Below the pieces are notes generated by a model that worked only from the letters and a program-made list of their open reading frames with translations, was not told the origin of the DNA and did not search any database. Position numbers and translations under genes: made by a program. Positions 47,618-58,507 of a stretch of 64,000 nt of DNA are shown piece by piece (positions within the stretch are counted from its first letter, which is position 1; every line of letters begins with the position of its first letter). The DNA comes from Rhabditophanes sp. KR3021 (Eukaryota > Nematoda > Chromadorea > Rhabditida > Alloionematidae), in contig CAUJLY010000002.1 in NCBI GenBank assembly GCA_963281155.1, forward strand, positions 6,820,001 to 6,884,000. Direction: 5' to 3'.

Positions 47618-48742
47618 ATATGTGTATCAAATGGACAAAACAGTAAATTGAAAATAGAGATTTAATAAAATAAATACACAAAAAGCAGGCAATTTAATTT
47701 TAGATAATTTATTATGATTTATATATTAATTAGTTACACAGATGAACGAAAGGAGTTATAAGGAAAGACCACCGCACATATATTTATTCAATCTAGAAAA
47801 ACCCTGGTAAATACATCGTCACATTTATTGCCAGGATTGTTCCAAGAGTCCCTCTTAATTATTCGATTGTCGTTAGCTTTTCAGAAACGTTGATTGGAAT
47901 TTCCAGGAACTACCACCTATGTGTTCCGACATTTGTTGTGTGATCTAGCAAAGGATAATAGAATCCTATTACGAAGGTGTAAACAACTTGATAAAAAATA
48001 AAAGTGAAATGACTGTTTGCGATGAAATAACTTCCCGACTAAATTCAAATTTTGCCTAATTAATACTAATGTCCTAAATTTAGATAGTAACAATAGTGAC
48101 TCATTTCATAATACTCAAACCCAACGAAAAACATGACCCAACCACTCCAAATCCAATATTTGTTAGTTAAAAAAGACAAAACCGTCCTTGGCAACAAATT
48201 CACCTTGATTCTGATTAATATGATGTACCATTTCTCGCTCCTGCCACCCCATAAATAACATGACAAACAGTCAAAATGACTGATCTTTCCATCACACCAA
48301 TCATGACATCTAATCAAAAAGAAGAATAAAATTTACACGCCAATAAATTGTTCTTTTATGTTTTGGAAATGATGTTAACAATGTAATTAAAACCGTTAAT
48401 GCCTTCATCTACACGTATTCTTTCTTTTTTCCGTTCTTTTAGACAGGTACGGTGGGGCATTGGCTTTGAAACAAGTTATTATTATGGGGATAATATTATA
48501 GGGTGTCTATCGAGTGAATTGGTAGTTGTTAACCTGTATAATCTAATCAACTTTTTAGTGAGAAAGAGCTGAACGTTTCCTTCTTATAGCAAATACTTTA
48601 TTGCTACTATAGGGAGGTCTTTCTTTTGTGTGACAAGTTTTTATGTATCCATTACTTGTAAATATAATATATTGCTTTTCTTTACTTCATCTAAATCATT
48701 GCTAGTTGTAGCATCGCTTTTAGATATTGCTGTCATAGGAGG
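47618..48742. other. Intergenic with an unexplained minus-strand ORF
   Basis: A minus-strand frame of 83 codons (48317-48066) is Trp/Tyr/Cys-rich (RCHDWCDGKISHFDCLSCYL). It might be a decayed lectin or other secreted domain beside the C-type lectin gene, but no family signature is clear. The rest is A/T-rich with no feature. Confidence 0.3.
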
Positions 48743-49728
48743 ATGTTTATTTTATTTCTTTGTTTGTATTTGTTACCTATCTCTATTACTTACTCATCGT
48801 TGCTATCACCTTGTCCTAAAAAATGGGATCACGACAAAGTATCGAAGGTATGCTATTTCTCCGTAATGAAGCGCATGGATTTCAATGATGCAAAAAGTTA
48901 TTGCCAATCTAGACATAACTCTGAACTACTGATCATTTCAACATCCTATCAAAATCAATTCATCAGAGACTACTACGCTTTTTTTGATTACGTTTGGTTG
49001 AATGCAGAAATAGTTGAAAGTAACGATTCATTCATTACTACAACTAAAAATCAACTGAAGTGGAAAGGAAAAAATATTATTCATTACACTAACTTTGCTA
49101 ATGGATATTCAGTAACTTCTGGTGATAAGTATAAAAGCTGCCTTCGAATGAATAAGGTAGGGGAGTGGGAGAATGTGGACTGTCATGGGTATGCTTCATT
49201 TGTTTGTCAGAAGAGATTGGTTGTTGAGGAGGATGACGTTGTTGAATGTCCGGGTGGATGGACTTTTTCCAAATTTACTGGAACTTGTTATAAGGTGATC
49301 TTTAAGAAGAATTTGAGTTTGACTAGAGCTGATAAGATATGTCGAGAACAAGGCTTTTTGGTTGGAGAGGTCTCCACTTTAGCTTCTATTCAATCGCAAG
49401 AAGAGAATAATATTGTATTAAGTAAGTCATTGATATGTTGAGACGTATTTACTTTTCATTATTTATAGACTTAGCACTTCTCAAGCAATCTCATTTGCAT
49501 AAGATCTTGTTGGGAGGGCTGAATGATTCGAAGAAAAAATCAAGATGGTTTTGGATTGATGGAAGTAAGTTGACTTTTCAAAATTGGGATGATTTTATGC
49601 CGAGAGGATCTTCGAAACTTTCTGGAATATGTATGTCTCCATCAGGAAAATGGTCAAGTATGAGTACTGAAAAGGTTTCACATCCTGACCATACAGTTGC
49701 TGTTTGTAAATTTATCCCTACCATTTAA
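48743..49728 (+). CDS. Secreted protein with two C-type lectin-like domains
   Basis: Exons 48743-49421 and 49469-49728 give 312 residues. A signal peptide (MFILFLCLYLLPISITYS) is followed by domain 1: CPKKWDHDKVSKVCYF, DAKSYCQSRH, VWLNAEIVE, then SCLRMNKVGEWENVDCHGYA and FVCQKR. Domain 2 follows: CPGGWTFSKFTGTCYKV, ADKICREQG, ASIQSQEEN, ILLGGLNDSK, RWFWIDGSKLTFQNWDDFMP and GICMSPSGKWSS. Cys spacing is that of long-form lectin domains. The calcium-sugar motif EPN/QPD is not evident, so carbohydrate binding may be lost or altered. Secreted lectins of this kind are part of nematode intestinal immune responses. Confidence 0.82.
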
Positions 49729-49861
49729 TAAATGATCTCTGCAATTACTATTAAATAAACTTTTTAATTAATTATTATAAAGCAATCATATCTTTTTTTA
49801 TTCAAAAGCACATTTTTATATATGGTTATATCTGCATGAGATAGCGCATGTTATTGAGTTG

Positions 49862-49963
49862 ACCTATATAACATTATCGAGCCATTATTTTGCCCACCTA
49901 TGTAACACTGCCGAGCCATCATTTTGTCCACCTATGTAATACTGCCGAGCCATCATTTTGTTC
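49862..49963. repeat. 34 bp tandem repeat, three copies
   Basis: Units start at 49862, 49896 and 49930, each of the form ACCTATGTAACACTGCCGAG followed by CCATCATTTTGTCC. Copies 2 and 3 differ at about three bases; copy 1 is more diverged. It lies just upstream of the 521-residue gene and may overlap its promoter. Confidence 0.85.
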
Positions 49964-50027
49964 CCCCATGCCGTTATCGATATTACTATACCTATGATAG
50001 CTGCTTATTCATTGACTAATTTGCACC

Positions 50028-51593
50028 ATGACTTTATCAAATCAAGATGCTATGAAATTAGCTTTAAAGCAACCACATATATTGCAAGACTGCTTGAGAT
50101 TCATGTCAAACATAAGAGCTTTTTCTCAGACAAGTTCATCTAACTATGGGATGGTCAATGCATTTAGGCTACATCAAGCTGATCCTGTTTGTGTTAAACA
50201 TACAATTCATTTCTATAATAGTCCACATTTTAATGGAAAAGAATTTGATTCAGTTGATGAATTCAAAGTTCTTTTGAAGGGTGTCCAATTAAATCATTGG
50301 GAATATGTTGAACGGTTGGATATTTTGACGGGCGGTGTTTTGTTTAATAATACGGATATTGTATTTGCTACGGAAATTGTCCAAGAATATTCTCGCAAAG
50401 CAAACTTAATTAGACATATCAGTATCAAAATTGATATGTTTCATACTACTGCAGATAACTATAAATCTTTCTTTGTGAATTTGTTATCTAACGTTCATAG
50501 GTGTGAAACACAAAAAATTAGTTTGGTTACTAATTATGAACCATTGTATTCTATCGTTAGAGAAGAAGCTGCTTACTTTAAATCTGTAGTAAAAGGAGCT
50601 GATTTTAAAGTGAGCGAATTTGAAATCGAATTAACCTGTGATACAACTGACTCAATTGTCGCTTTTATTGCCTTTTTAAATGAAGATTCAACTGATGATT
50701 ATAGTTTATTTAAATTAAATGTGAAAGTTCGTACTACTGCTGATCTCGTCCGGTTCACTACTCTTAAATCAAATCACAGAATGCCAGATCAAATAATAAT
50801 TCATAATCGCATCGAACTTGGCGGAAACTTTATGCAGCTAGATGTTTTTGGATTCAATGAAGGGCACACAGTCAATTTGTTGCACTTTGGATATAGAGAA
50901 TTTCTTCAATATATGCTCATCATAACCGCTGAACGAATCTTTAGAAATGTGAATGAGATATCTCTTGACTTGCATGATATTAATTTGAATGAGGAAAATA
51001 CATTGCAAAGAGTTGTTCCTAAATTGAGGCTTATCCAAAGTTTAAGAAAGTGGAAGCTAAAGTTCCCCTCAAATACAATGACAAATGAAAAAGTGGTTGT
51101 TATGAAGAAGTTCATTTGTGGAATGCCAAGAGACCTTAAAATATTAGAAATCGAAAATCTAACCTTTGATATCAAAGAACTTGGGCCGGAATTATCAACT
51201 GCATATCCTGGACTTAAGCATTTTAAACTACAAACAGATCGCATCATGGACGTCAATTTTGATGCGAAATTCTTTAGTGGATTTAATGAGCTTGAGATAA
51301 TTGAAAGTAGCTGTCTTAAAAAGGATACACTCGAACTTCCTGATTGTGTAAGAATCTTGACTTTTTATTGTTATTATGATCGAGATGATAATACTCCAAT
51401 GACCCTTAATATTAATATTAACTACAATGATGTTGGAGAAGATTTTTGCAAAGCTTTTGTGATGAAAACGAAATTAAGACAATTAATTGTTGATTCTTCT
51501 CAGCATTCTATGAATACGTGTGTTTACTTTAAAAGTATGAATGATTGGGAGTTGTATATGAATTATGTCAACAAATTACAACCTTTTTTTTGA
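50028..51593 (+). CDS. Unknown 521-residue protein, possibly F-box/LRR-like
   Basis: A single open frame of 521 residues without introns, unlike most genes here. No signal peptide or membrane helix. The second half has loosely repeated strand-helix units with leucine spacing (LKILEIENLTFDIKELGP, YPGLKHFKLQTDRI, FNELEIIESSCLKKDTLELP) that resemble leucine-rich repeats. The N-terminus (MTLSNQDAMKLALKQPHI) might be a diverged F-box, but I cannot show it. Nematodes have large families of such rapidly evolving intronless proteins. The function is unknown; it ends with a Phe-rich tail. Confidence 0.68.
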   Translation: MTLSNQDAMKLALKQPHILQDCLRFMSNIRAFSQTSSSNYGMVNAFRLHQADPVCVKHTIHFYNSPHFNGKEFDSVDEFKVLLKGVQLNHWEYVERLDILTGGVLFNNTDIVFATEIVQEYSRKANLIRHISIKIDMFHTTADNYKSFFVNLLSNVHRCETQKISLVTNYEPLYSIVREEAAYFKSVVKGADFKVSEFEIELTCDTTDSIVAFIAFLNEDSTDDYSLFKLNVKVRTTADLVRFTTLKSNHRMPDQIIIHNRIELGGNFMQLDVFGFNEGHTVNLLHFGYREFLQYMLIITAERIFRNVNEISLDLHDINLNEENTLQRVVPKLRLIQSLRKWKLKFPSNTMTNEKVVVMKKFICGMPRDLKILEIENLTFDIKELGPELSTAYPGLKHFKLQTDRIMDVNFDAKFFSGFNELEIIESSCLKKDTLELPDCVRILTFYCYYDRDDNTPMTLNININYNDVGEDFCKAFVMKTKLRQLIVDSSQHSMNTCVYFKSMNDWELYMNYVNKLQPFF

Positions 51594-52878
51594 TTTACTT
51601 ATATTTTTAAATAATTAAATAAACCTCCTCACACTAATGCCCTTATGATTTGTAAACGATTCCTAAATATATATATCATACCCTCTTTATATTGTGAGAG
51701 CAAAGTTGATTTACACAAATAATGCATTAAATGGTATTTAGATTTTATAAGAAATAGTTATCTTTTCACAACATTCTTCGTCTAAAGCTATGACGCATCA
51801 ATCACAACATATAGGCATTTTTCTTCAGTCAGTGTATAAAATGGCTGTCTTTTCACAACATTTGTTGCTATATAACATTACACATAAAATAAATATTATT
51901 CAAATCCTATTTTTGGATATCAATACAATAATCATAACTATTGTTCTTTGATAGTTACTAAAGCGCGAAGATTGCTTAGCAAAGTCTTTAAAACTGTATA
52001 TTAAAAAGAAAATATAAGATTTGAATCAAAAGTTACTGAGAATATAACGTCTACTAATTTAGGTTGGGAAAGTTACTAAATCATTATGTAAGTTCTTCTG
52101 AGAATACGAATTAGAAAAACCCGGAGCATTCATGATATTTAGTTACCAAATACAATTTTGCATAGTTTCTAAATTTATCTATAATTTGCAGTAAGACTAA
52201 TTATTGAATTCAGATCAGTTAATTAAGCTCTCCCAACTTCCATTTGTTGTAGAAAAGTTTTAATTAATAAGTCTGACTAATACATTCATATTTTGACATA
52301 TCCTGTAAACAAATTTAAAAAATGTATTTTTATTAATTGGATGCAGTATTTTAAGCTGTCAACAGTTTTATTATATTAACACCCAAATATATTATAGTTG
52401 TACATATAATAAAGAGGCCATTCAAATTCAATCAAAACTTTTAAAATGAACAAGAAACGCGCTAAGGATCACGAAAGCTTTTTGATCTTTTGAACTGCTA
52501 TCATTACTAATATTTTCTGTTGATTTAAGTAAAAAAAGTTTCCTTTCTGGTTTCTATTATTCCAAAAATACTCAAATTTCACATACTATCGCACCTTATT
52601 TTATATATGCAAATTGTAAATATCTATCTCATTTCGCTCACCAGAATTGCTAACTAATAATTGAGGTCATATTTATTCTTGTAATAAAACATGGCAACAA
52701 ATAGGTGTATATCCTTTCTTCTATTTTTTGTCAGGAAGTATAATAACTCTTTTTTGTTGTTCTTAAATTAATAAAAAAGTGCAATCTAAGAAAAGATGAT
52801 TATTAAAAAGCAAAAGTTATTAATCTAACAAAAACATCTTTAATTTCAATAAATTTATTTACTACAAAAATGACTAAT
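51594..52878. other. Convergent intergenic region, no gene seen
   Basis: A/T-rich, 1.3 kb, between two convergent stops. No frame with protein character. A/T-rich tracts near both stops presumably hold poly(A) signals. Confidence 0.55.
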
Positions 52879-55518
52879 TCAATCCTTAACAATATTAACC
52901 AACCATCCAGGAATACTAAATTTATGTAACTTCAACAAATCATACAGTATCTTATTTTCATTCTTGTACAAAACATCTAACCTTAACTTTAACTCCTCAC
53001 CTAAAGTATCATATTTTCTTCCTTTGCTTTTGCCTAGACATTTGGTTTGTTTGTTAATATTTGCACAGAAGTATCCTTTGGATTGATTAAATTTTATTGC
53101 TTCAGAGAAGTCGTAATTTTTTAAGGCAAGTTTTTTTGTGAATTCAGCCATTACTTTCACTGGATTGTTGATCATTTGGTCCGAGTCGATGATGATGATT
53201 TTGGAGTTTTGATAGTAATGGAGCCATTTGATTAAGTGAAAGGCATATTTGCCCGGGATTATGCAGCGCGACTTTAGTTTTGAGGTTTCGGAATCTGCTC
53301 CTAGCATTACTTGTTCGAAGGTGAATTTGGAGGCTACGGAGTCGTTGTGTGATTTGATGTGTTGGTACCAGGAATAAGCTCTGAGGACGGGATCTTTTAG
53401 AATGATGGCGAGGGTAGCTTTTGGCATAAGTGAGAAGACGCGTTTTGGTGCGAGAGGATGATCGAAGTAATTACCTGTTTTTTCGAAGATGATTTGGTGG
53501 GTCGAGTTGGCGTTTTTGAATAAATCAAAATACCACTCTGGGCCTTTTTCGTACTTTTGTTCGTTTGAGAAAAATTGGACTTCTTCAAATGAATCAACTA
53601 AATTATCGTTTGTAGACACATTTGGGTGAAGTGATAAAAACGTTCCAATAGCAGTGGTTCCTGTTTTCTGAGGTCCAAGAATAATTAAATTAGGCACATT
53701 TGTTCTGTTGCATTTTGAACTATCTACAACCATTTTTACATGTCGTGGATCATCACAAGCATTCGTCCATACTATTTTCTTTTCAGTCAAAAATCTTTCC
53801 AAATACATATTTCGCATTTGTTGTGGGTGGATGTATTTAAAGTTTAAGTTCGTATAGCATTTAAAGAAATCTATTGCATTTCGAAAAGTGTAATCTGCTA
53901 GCCTGTCATGAGCGTAATTCTGTTGATGTGTCATGAATATATTAAAAGGGTTCATTAATAAAGTTCCGAACAATTGGCCGCCAAAAATATTTTGCAAGAA
54001 TGCCTTGAAGCCATCTGGGTAACTGTGGTAGTAGAGAGTGTGCGTGTAGAGTCCACAAGTTTGTCTAGGTAAAACTGAGACATTCATATATTCAAAAGCT
54101 CGTCGTGATCCCATGGGCTTGAAATGTGGATATTCTTCCGTAGAGGTTAGATTAGTCCCCCAAATTTGTTTCCAGGCGATATATAAATGATCAATGATTG
54201 GATAGACTCCACCATGTTGAGGGCTAATTGCATATCCTTCTACTAAAGGAAGTTTAAAATTATCTGCAAATAATCTATTCTGAACCATCACAGCTTTTAA
54301 GTACTGCAAATCATGATCCTGGGCGTGATTATGTTTCCACATGTGAGGAAACCAATTAAAATTATCTTTCATTTCAACTAAATATTCATCTCCCCTTTGC
54401 TCTAACTCATTTCCTCTTCTAAAATAATATCCCGAAAAGCCAACATTGAAAGTGAATCCTTCAATCCTTTCTCTTAATTTTGTCTGAGTTTCAATCATAG
54501 CATCGACATCATTTCTAACGATTCTAGTGCCCAATTGCCCAACAAACATATCGTCAATATCAATCTGAACAAATCTATCCAAATCAAATTTCCCCTTCAA
54601 TCTATTATCAAAATACAAAACAGCATCATGAAAGGCCAACTGAATACTCCAAAAATTCAAACTTCCTCCAATAATAACTTTCTCAATGTCGTCAAAATGA
54701 CCAGTATCTTTGATAACCACATCCACAATTTCATTATTACTGTTAACAGCCGATAATACAGATTCAAAGTATTTGTTATTTCCAAAAGTCGTCCATGTAT
54801 GTTTTGGGAGGGGGAGTTGATTGATCGTGACGCATGTTTTAGCTACATAGGGGATACTTGATTTGGGATTGAATTTGAGTTGGGTGATATTTTGTTTTGG
54901 TAGGATTCCTTTGAGGAAAAAATCATTGCGTGTAAGTAGATGTTTAGATGGAATTTGGTCTGGTGTAAAAAATATCATCCCCACATTGTGTTCTTTGCAA
55001 TACTTTTCTATGCGATTTCTGGAGTAAGGTGTCATCTTCCAATAAGCATACAGATCATCTATGATTATGATAGAATAAAGGCCACTCGACCCATAATCCA
55101 GTGTTAAGCTATTTTCAGTCAAAGATAATATTTTGAGACGCGTCTTGAACGACTCTATCTGGTTGTAAATTCGTCTGATCGTTGGAGAAAGAAAACCTTT
55201 GTTTGGACTAGATGTGAGCAATAAAATAGCATCATCCACATTCATTAACGTATGATTTGTCTTTAAAAAAGTCGCTTCCATACATTTGTCAGGACAAACA
55301 AACTCATCTATAACAAAAGGTGGATATCGAATAGGTTTGATTGGCTCCACCATGTAAACCAAACAGCAAAACCAATAAATAGAGTAACAAACAACCACCA
55401 ATCCAAAAAGCCATTTTAAATTAGTCCTAAATAGAAGGCCTTTCATTTTTTTCTTAGGAATATGCCACTGTCTGTTTGATTGAATAATATTATAAAAATA
55501 GTCTAAATATGTTTCCAT
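52879..55518 (-). CDS. hst-1: Heparan sulfate N-deacetylase/N-sulfotransferase
   Basis: One frame of 879 residues without introns, near the family length. A single N-terminal signal anchor (WLFGLVVVCYSIYWFCCLVY, residues 35-54) gives type II Golgi topology. The N-deacetylase part includes VQIDIDDMFVG and NFNWFPHMWKHNHAQD, with the conserved Asp/His cluster. The sulfotransferase part starts near residue 620 with the PAPS-binding loop LGPQKTGTTAIGTFLSLHPN, then YFDHPLAPKRVFSLMP, LRAYSWYQH and a late KCLGKSKGRKY loop. NDST enzymes remove acetyl from GlcNAc and add sulfate, the first modification step in heparan sulfate. A single long exon is unusual for a gene of this size and may reflect intron loss or retroposition. 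All key motifs are intact. Confidence 0.94.
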   Translation of the reverse strand: METYLDYFYNIIQSNRQWHIPKKKMKGLLFRTNLKWLFGLVVVCYSIYWFCCLVYMVEPIKPIRYPPFVIDEFVCPDKCMEATFLKTNHTLMNVDDAILLLTSSPNKGFLSPTIRRIYNQIESFKTRLKILSLTENSLTLDYGSSGLYSIIIIDDLYAYWKMTPYSRNRIEKYCKEHNVGMIFFTPDQIPSKHLLTRNDFFLKGILPKQNITQLKFNPKSSIPYVAKTCVTINQLPLPKHTWTTFGNNKYFESVLSAVNSNNEIVDVVIKDTGHFDDIEKVIIGGSLNFWSIQLAFHDAVLYFDNRLKGKFDLDRFVQIDIDDMFVGQLGTRIVRNDVDAMIETQTKLRERIEGFTFNVGFSGYYFRRGNELEQRGDEYLVEMKDNFNWFPHMWKHNHAQDHDLQYLKAVMVQNRLFADNFKLPLVEGYAISPQHGGVYPIIDHLYIAWKQIWGTNLTSTEEYPHFKPMGSRRAFEYMNVSVLPRQTCGLYTHTLYYHSYPDGFKAFLQNIFGGQLFGTLLMNPFNIFMTHQQNYAHDRLADYTFRNAIDFFKCYTNLNFKYIHPQQMRNMYLERFLTEKKIVWTNACDDPRHVKMVVDSSKCNRTNVPNLIILGPQKTGTTAIGTFLSLHPNVSTNDNLVDSFEEVQFFSNEQKYEKGPEWYFDLFKNANSTHQIIFEKTGNYFDHPLAPKRVFSLMPKATLAIILKDPVLRAYSWYQHIKSHNDSVASKFTFEQVMLGADSETSKLKSRCIIPGKYAFHLIKWLHYYQNSKIIIIDSDQMINNPVKVMAEFTKKLALKNYDFSEAIKFNQSKGYFCANINKQTKCLGKSKGRKYDTLGEELKLRLDVLYKNENKILYDLLKLHKFSIPGWLVNIVKD

Positions 55519-56707
55519 TGCCTGGCATAATGTTTCGTATAGTGAGTATGTGCTTGTTTATATTGACAAGCATAGATCTTTATCTAATAATAAAATAAAA
55601 TAATAATAATACGTCGGTTAGTGTTATGATTTATAGAATAAAGATAACCTATAAAAAGTATAATTTATAAACAAAAATACAGTCAATTTAATAGCTCTTT
55701 TAAGAGAATGAATCATTATTAATAGATATGTGGGGTCAAACGAACTTCCGCCACGACAGTTGTTGGGTGAAGTTACTAGTCGGTGTGTTATTAGATTGTA
55801 TCTTTTGTTTGCCGTTTAAATGTTTGGTAAATACCAAATAGAATGCCAGGGATGAATGCAAAACTAATTTAAAATAATTAAATACAGAATTAAAACAATG
55901 CCAAAAATGGATTTAAAACAAAATGGGTTTTAATTTAAAATATAGAATTGAAATGATGATAAAGACAGATACAAAAAATGCTTACTTGTTGTTAATTGTA
56001 TGTGCGTATACCAAAAATATTTATAAGACATTATATACTCGTGGGTTCATTTTTAAATAAGAGATCAAGTTTGTTTTGATTAAACTCATTCAACTTATAT
56101 TTGAGAGTCTAGTTAATTATGAGTCAAACTAGTATTATTATTTAACTTTATGATTATTTAATTATCTAAAAGTATTTTGATTGCCTTCTTTAATTAAGGA
56201 GAAGATATTTGTATTGTTTCCCTGAATCTGCATTTAGAATGAGTTAAGTTAACTTCTTATTTTTATAAAAATCCCATTAATATCGAATTAGATATCCCCA
56301 AAGCCAATCTAATGCTGTAATTTCTAACTTCAATTAAGTTTAATATATTTATAAAAAGTGTCATTTTTATATGTAATTTCAAGATTAATAGATTCCTTCT
56401 TAAAACGATTTGGTTCCTTTCTTAATAATGTCTATTATAACTGTTACACATTCATCACAAAATACACTCTTTGCCAATTATTCATTTATGACTAAACGTT
56501 ACAGTTACCTTAATCATCTCACTTTAAATCAATGTTCTCATAAACAAGGGCAAAATATGTAGTTATGAATACCACTTTTCAGTTTTAAATGACTCAATCG
56601 CACTACCAAATGACTAGTAAGAATAATTTTTGATAAGATAAGGATATTAAAAAAATGAGAAGAAAAGGAAGTAGTGGAAGGTGCAACTTTATTTTATAAC
56701 TTTCAAA
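55519..56707. other. Divergent intergenic region, no gene seen
   Basis: Between the hst-1 start and the first vWFA gene. It presumably holds both promoters. An A-rich stretch at 55870-55990 loosely repeats AAAATGGATTTAAAAC-like words similar to those near polk-1. Confidence 0.5.
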
Positions 56708-58033
56708 ATGATGGTATCTATTGTTTGGGTATTTTGTTTGTTTGTCGGAGCGACTGCTTTTAATTCAACGCATCATAAGTTGACACTTCCTGATAATTCA
56801 GATTTCTATCCATGTCCTGCCGATATTTTGTTTGCTTTGGATGCTAGTTTTGATGGACTTACGGCTAGTAACTTTAATCAACAAGTTAATCTTCTAAAGA
56901 GATACATCGTCACAAACCAGTGGAATCATTTTGAAAGAATTGCCTTAACTTGGTACAATAAGGAAACAACAGCTCACTATGGATTCGATGTAATTAGCGA
57001 TAAGCGAGAATTTGATTTGTACACAGCAAATGCTAAACAAAAGGATGGAACAAGTCTTTACAACCTACTATCTTCAATCGCCGGAATGCGAAGCAATAAT
57101 CGATGGGGCTTTCTACTAAATGTATACATCTTCATCTCCAACCCATCTTACGGGGATATTCAAGATTCCATTACCCTTGCTAACCAAATCAGGGTTCGGG
57201 GAACGTTGAATTTTATTATTTTAGGGACTTCGATTACTGAGAAGGACATTTTGCCTTTGCAACCAGATAGTGTTGTTTCATGGACTGATTTCAGCTACAT
57301 TCCTTTGGAAGTTGAGAATTTCGTTAAATATTCAGTTGATTGTTGTACTGCTTGCCGTGAGCCTGATTCCGGAACAACAAAAAGAACACCTAAAACAACT
57401 CAAAAATATGTTCCACCAACTACAACCCCAGCTTACTCAATTCCAACAAGAAGACCACATAAATGCCCAGCCTTAGCCATTGTCGCCGTGGCTGCTTCGA
57501 TTTCACACCAAACAAATGATCAATTTGAAAAACAAGTTAATTTCATTGATAAATATTTATTTACTCCTTACTTTGCTTCAGTATGGGGAAAATGGAAGAA
57601 CTTACTGCTGACTTCATACGCAGCCACAACTGACCTTTCAAATGGTTACAATTCATTGCACAGCTATAGAGATGCCGTTGATTATGTCGAATCAGTTCCA
57701 CAGCAATCAGGTTCTAGTTTGACAGATGTCTTAGGGAAAGTACTGAATGTTAATGTTGACCCATTTACTGCACAAAATGCCGTTATCTTCATCACAGATG
57801 CTCAAGTTCAAGATGTTCAAACTGCTTCCGCTTATGGGACGATGCTTCAACAAAGAGGCGCCCTTATATTTGTCATCCTTGGAGATTACGTTGATATGGA
57901 CATATTAAATTTAATGTCATACGATTATGTAATCAGATTAGATATTAACAAAGCTGGCCTAGCTGAAGCGTATGCTATTATCGACCATCTTCAGTGTTCC
58001 TGCAAAATGGTTATTTGTAACGATGTTGAATAA
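56708..58033 (+). CDS. Secreted protein with two von Willebrand A-like domains
   Basis: The start ATG at 56708 (ATG ATG) opens a signal peptide (MMVSIVWVFCLFVGATAF). Domain 1 begins CPADILFALDASFDG and has GTSLYNLLSSIAGM and LNVYIFISN. A Thr/Pro linker (TTKRTPKTTQKYVPPTTTPA) leads to domain 2, with CPALAIVAVAASISHQ, GSSLTDVLGKVLNV and NAVIFITDAQVQD. In both, the metal-binding DxSxS loop is incomplete (DASFD and AASIS), so ion-dependent ligand binding is doubtful. It is 441 residues with no introns. It is the tandem paralogue of the gene at 58508: order, spacing and motifs are the same. Nematodes use such vWFA secreted proteins in cuticle and gut responses; the role here is unknown. Confidence 0.8.
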   Translation: MMVSIVWVFCLFVGATAFNSTHHKLTLPDNSDFYPCPADILFALDASFDGLTASNFNQQVNLLKRYIVTNQWNHFERIALTWYNKETTAHYGFDVISDKREFDLYTANAKQKDGTSLYNLLSSIAGMRSNNRWGFLLNVYIFISNPSYGDIQDSITLANQIRVRGTLNFIILGTSITEKDILPLQPDSVVSWTDFSYIPLEVENFVKYSVDCCTACREPDSGTTKRTPKTTQKYVPPTTTPAYSIPTRRPHKCPALAIVAVAASISHQTNDQFEKQVNFIDKYLFTPYFASVWGKWKNLLLTSYAATTDLSNGYNSLHSYRDAVDYVESVPQQSGSSLTDVLGKVLNVNVDPFTAQNAVIFITDAQVQDVQTASAYGTMLQQRGALIFVILGDYVDMDILNLMSYDYVIRLDINKAGLAEAYAIIDHLQCSCKMVICNDVE

Positions 58034-58507
58034 AATATTACATTTTTACATTGCTAAAATAAATTGTCATATTCCATGTACTTGTGTTTTCTTATCTTTA
58101 AAGTAATGCACCTAATTAAAAGTTTTGATCAAAGAACTTTGGACGAAGAACGAAATATATTTTTTTGAAAGAATAAAGATATTTTTGTTTGAAAGAAATA
58201 TATTTATGTTGAAAGATATAAAATACCTCTTTGTGCTAAATGTGTATCCCCGATTTTTAATCACTTTAAACTGCATATAAAATATATAATTCTTTATCTA
58301 TTCGACTAATCTGGCCCACCAACTCATAAGCTCTAAAATGTTCATCATCATTCTTCTAATACAAATGCATTTTATCTATTCCTGGATCATTACGTTCTTC
58401 CATTTACTCATAACTGATAAGAATGACTTTGTCATGTCCTTTTGAGTATCTACAAAAGGTACGTTACAAACTAAGACAAAGCCACTACTCGTATCATTCT
58501 CTCAAGC

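Noticed and set aside
48066..48317. Trp/Cys-rich minus ORF as a gene
   Set aside because: No signal peptide, splice partner or family motif; kept only as a note in the intergenic entry.
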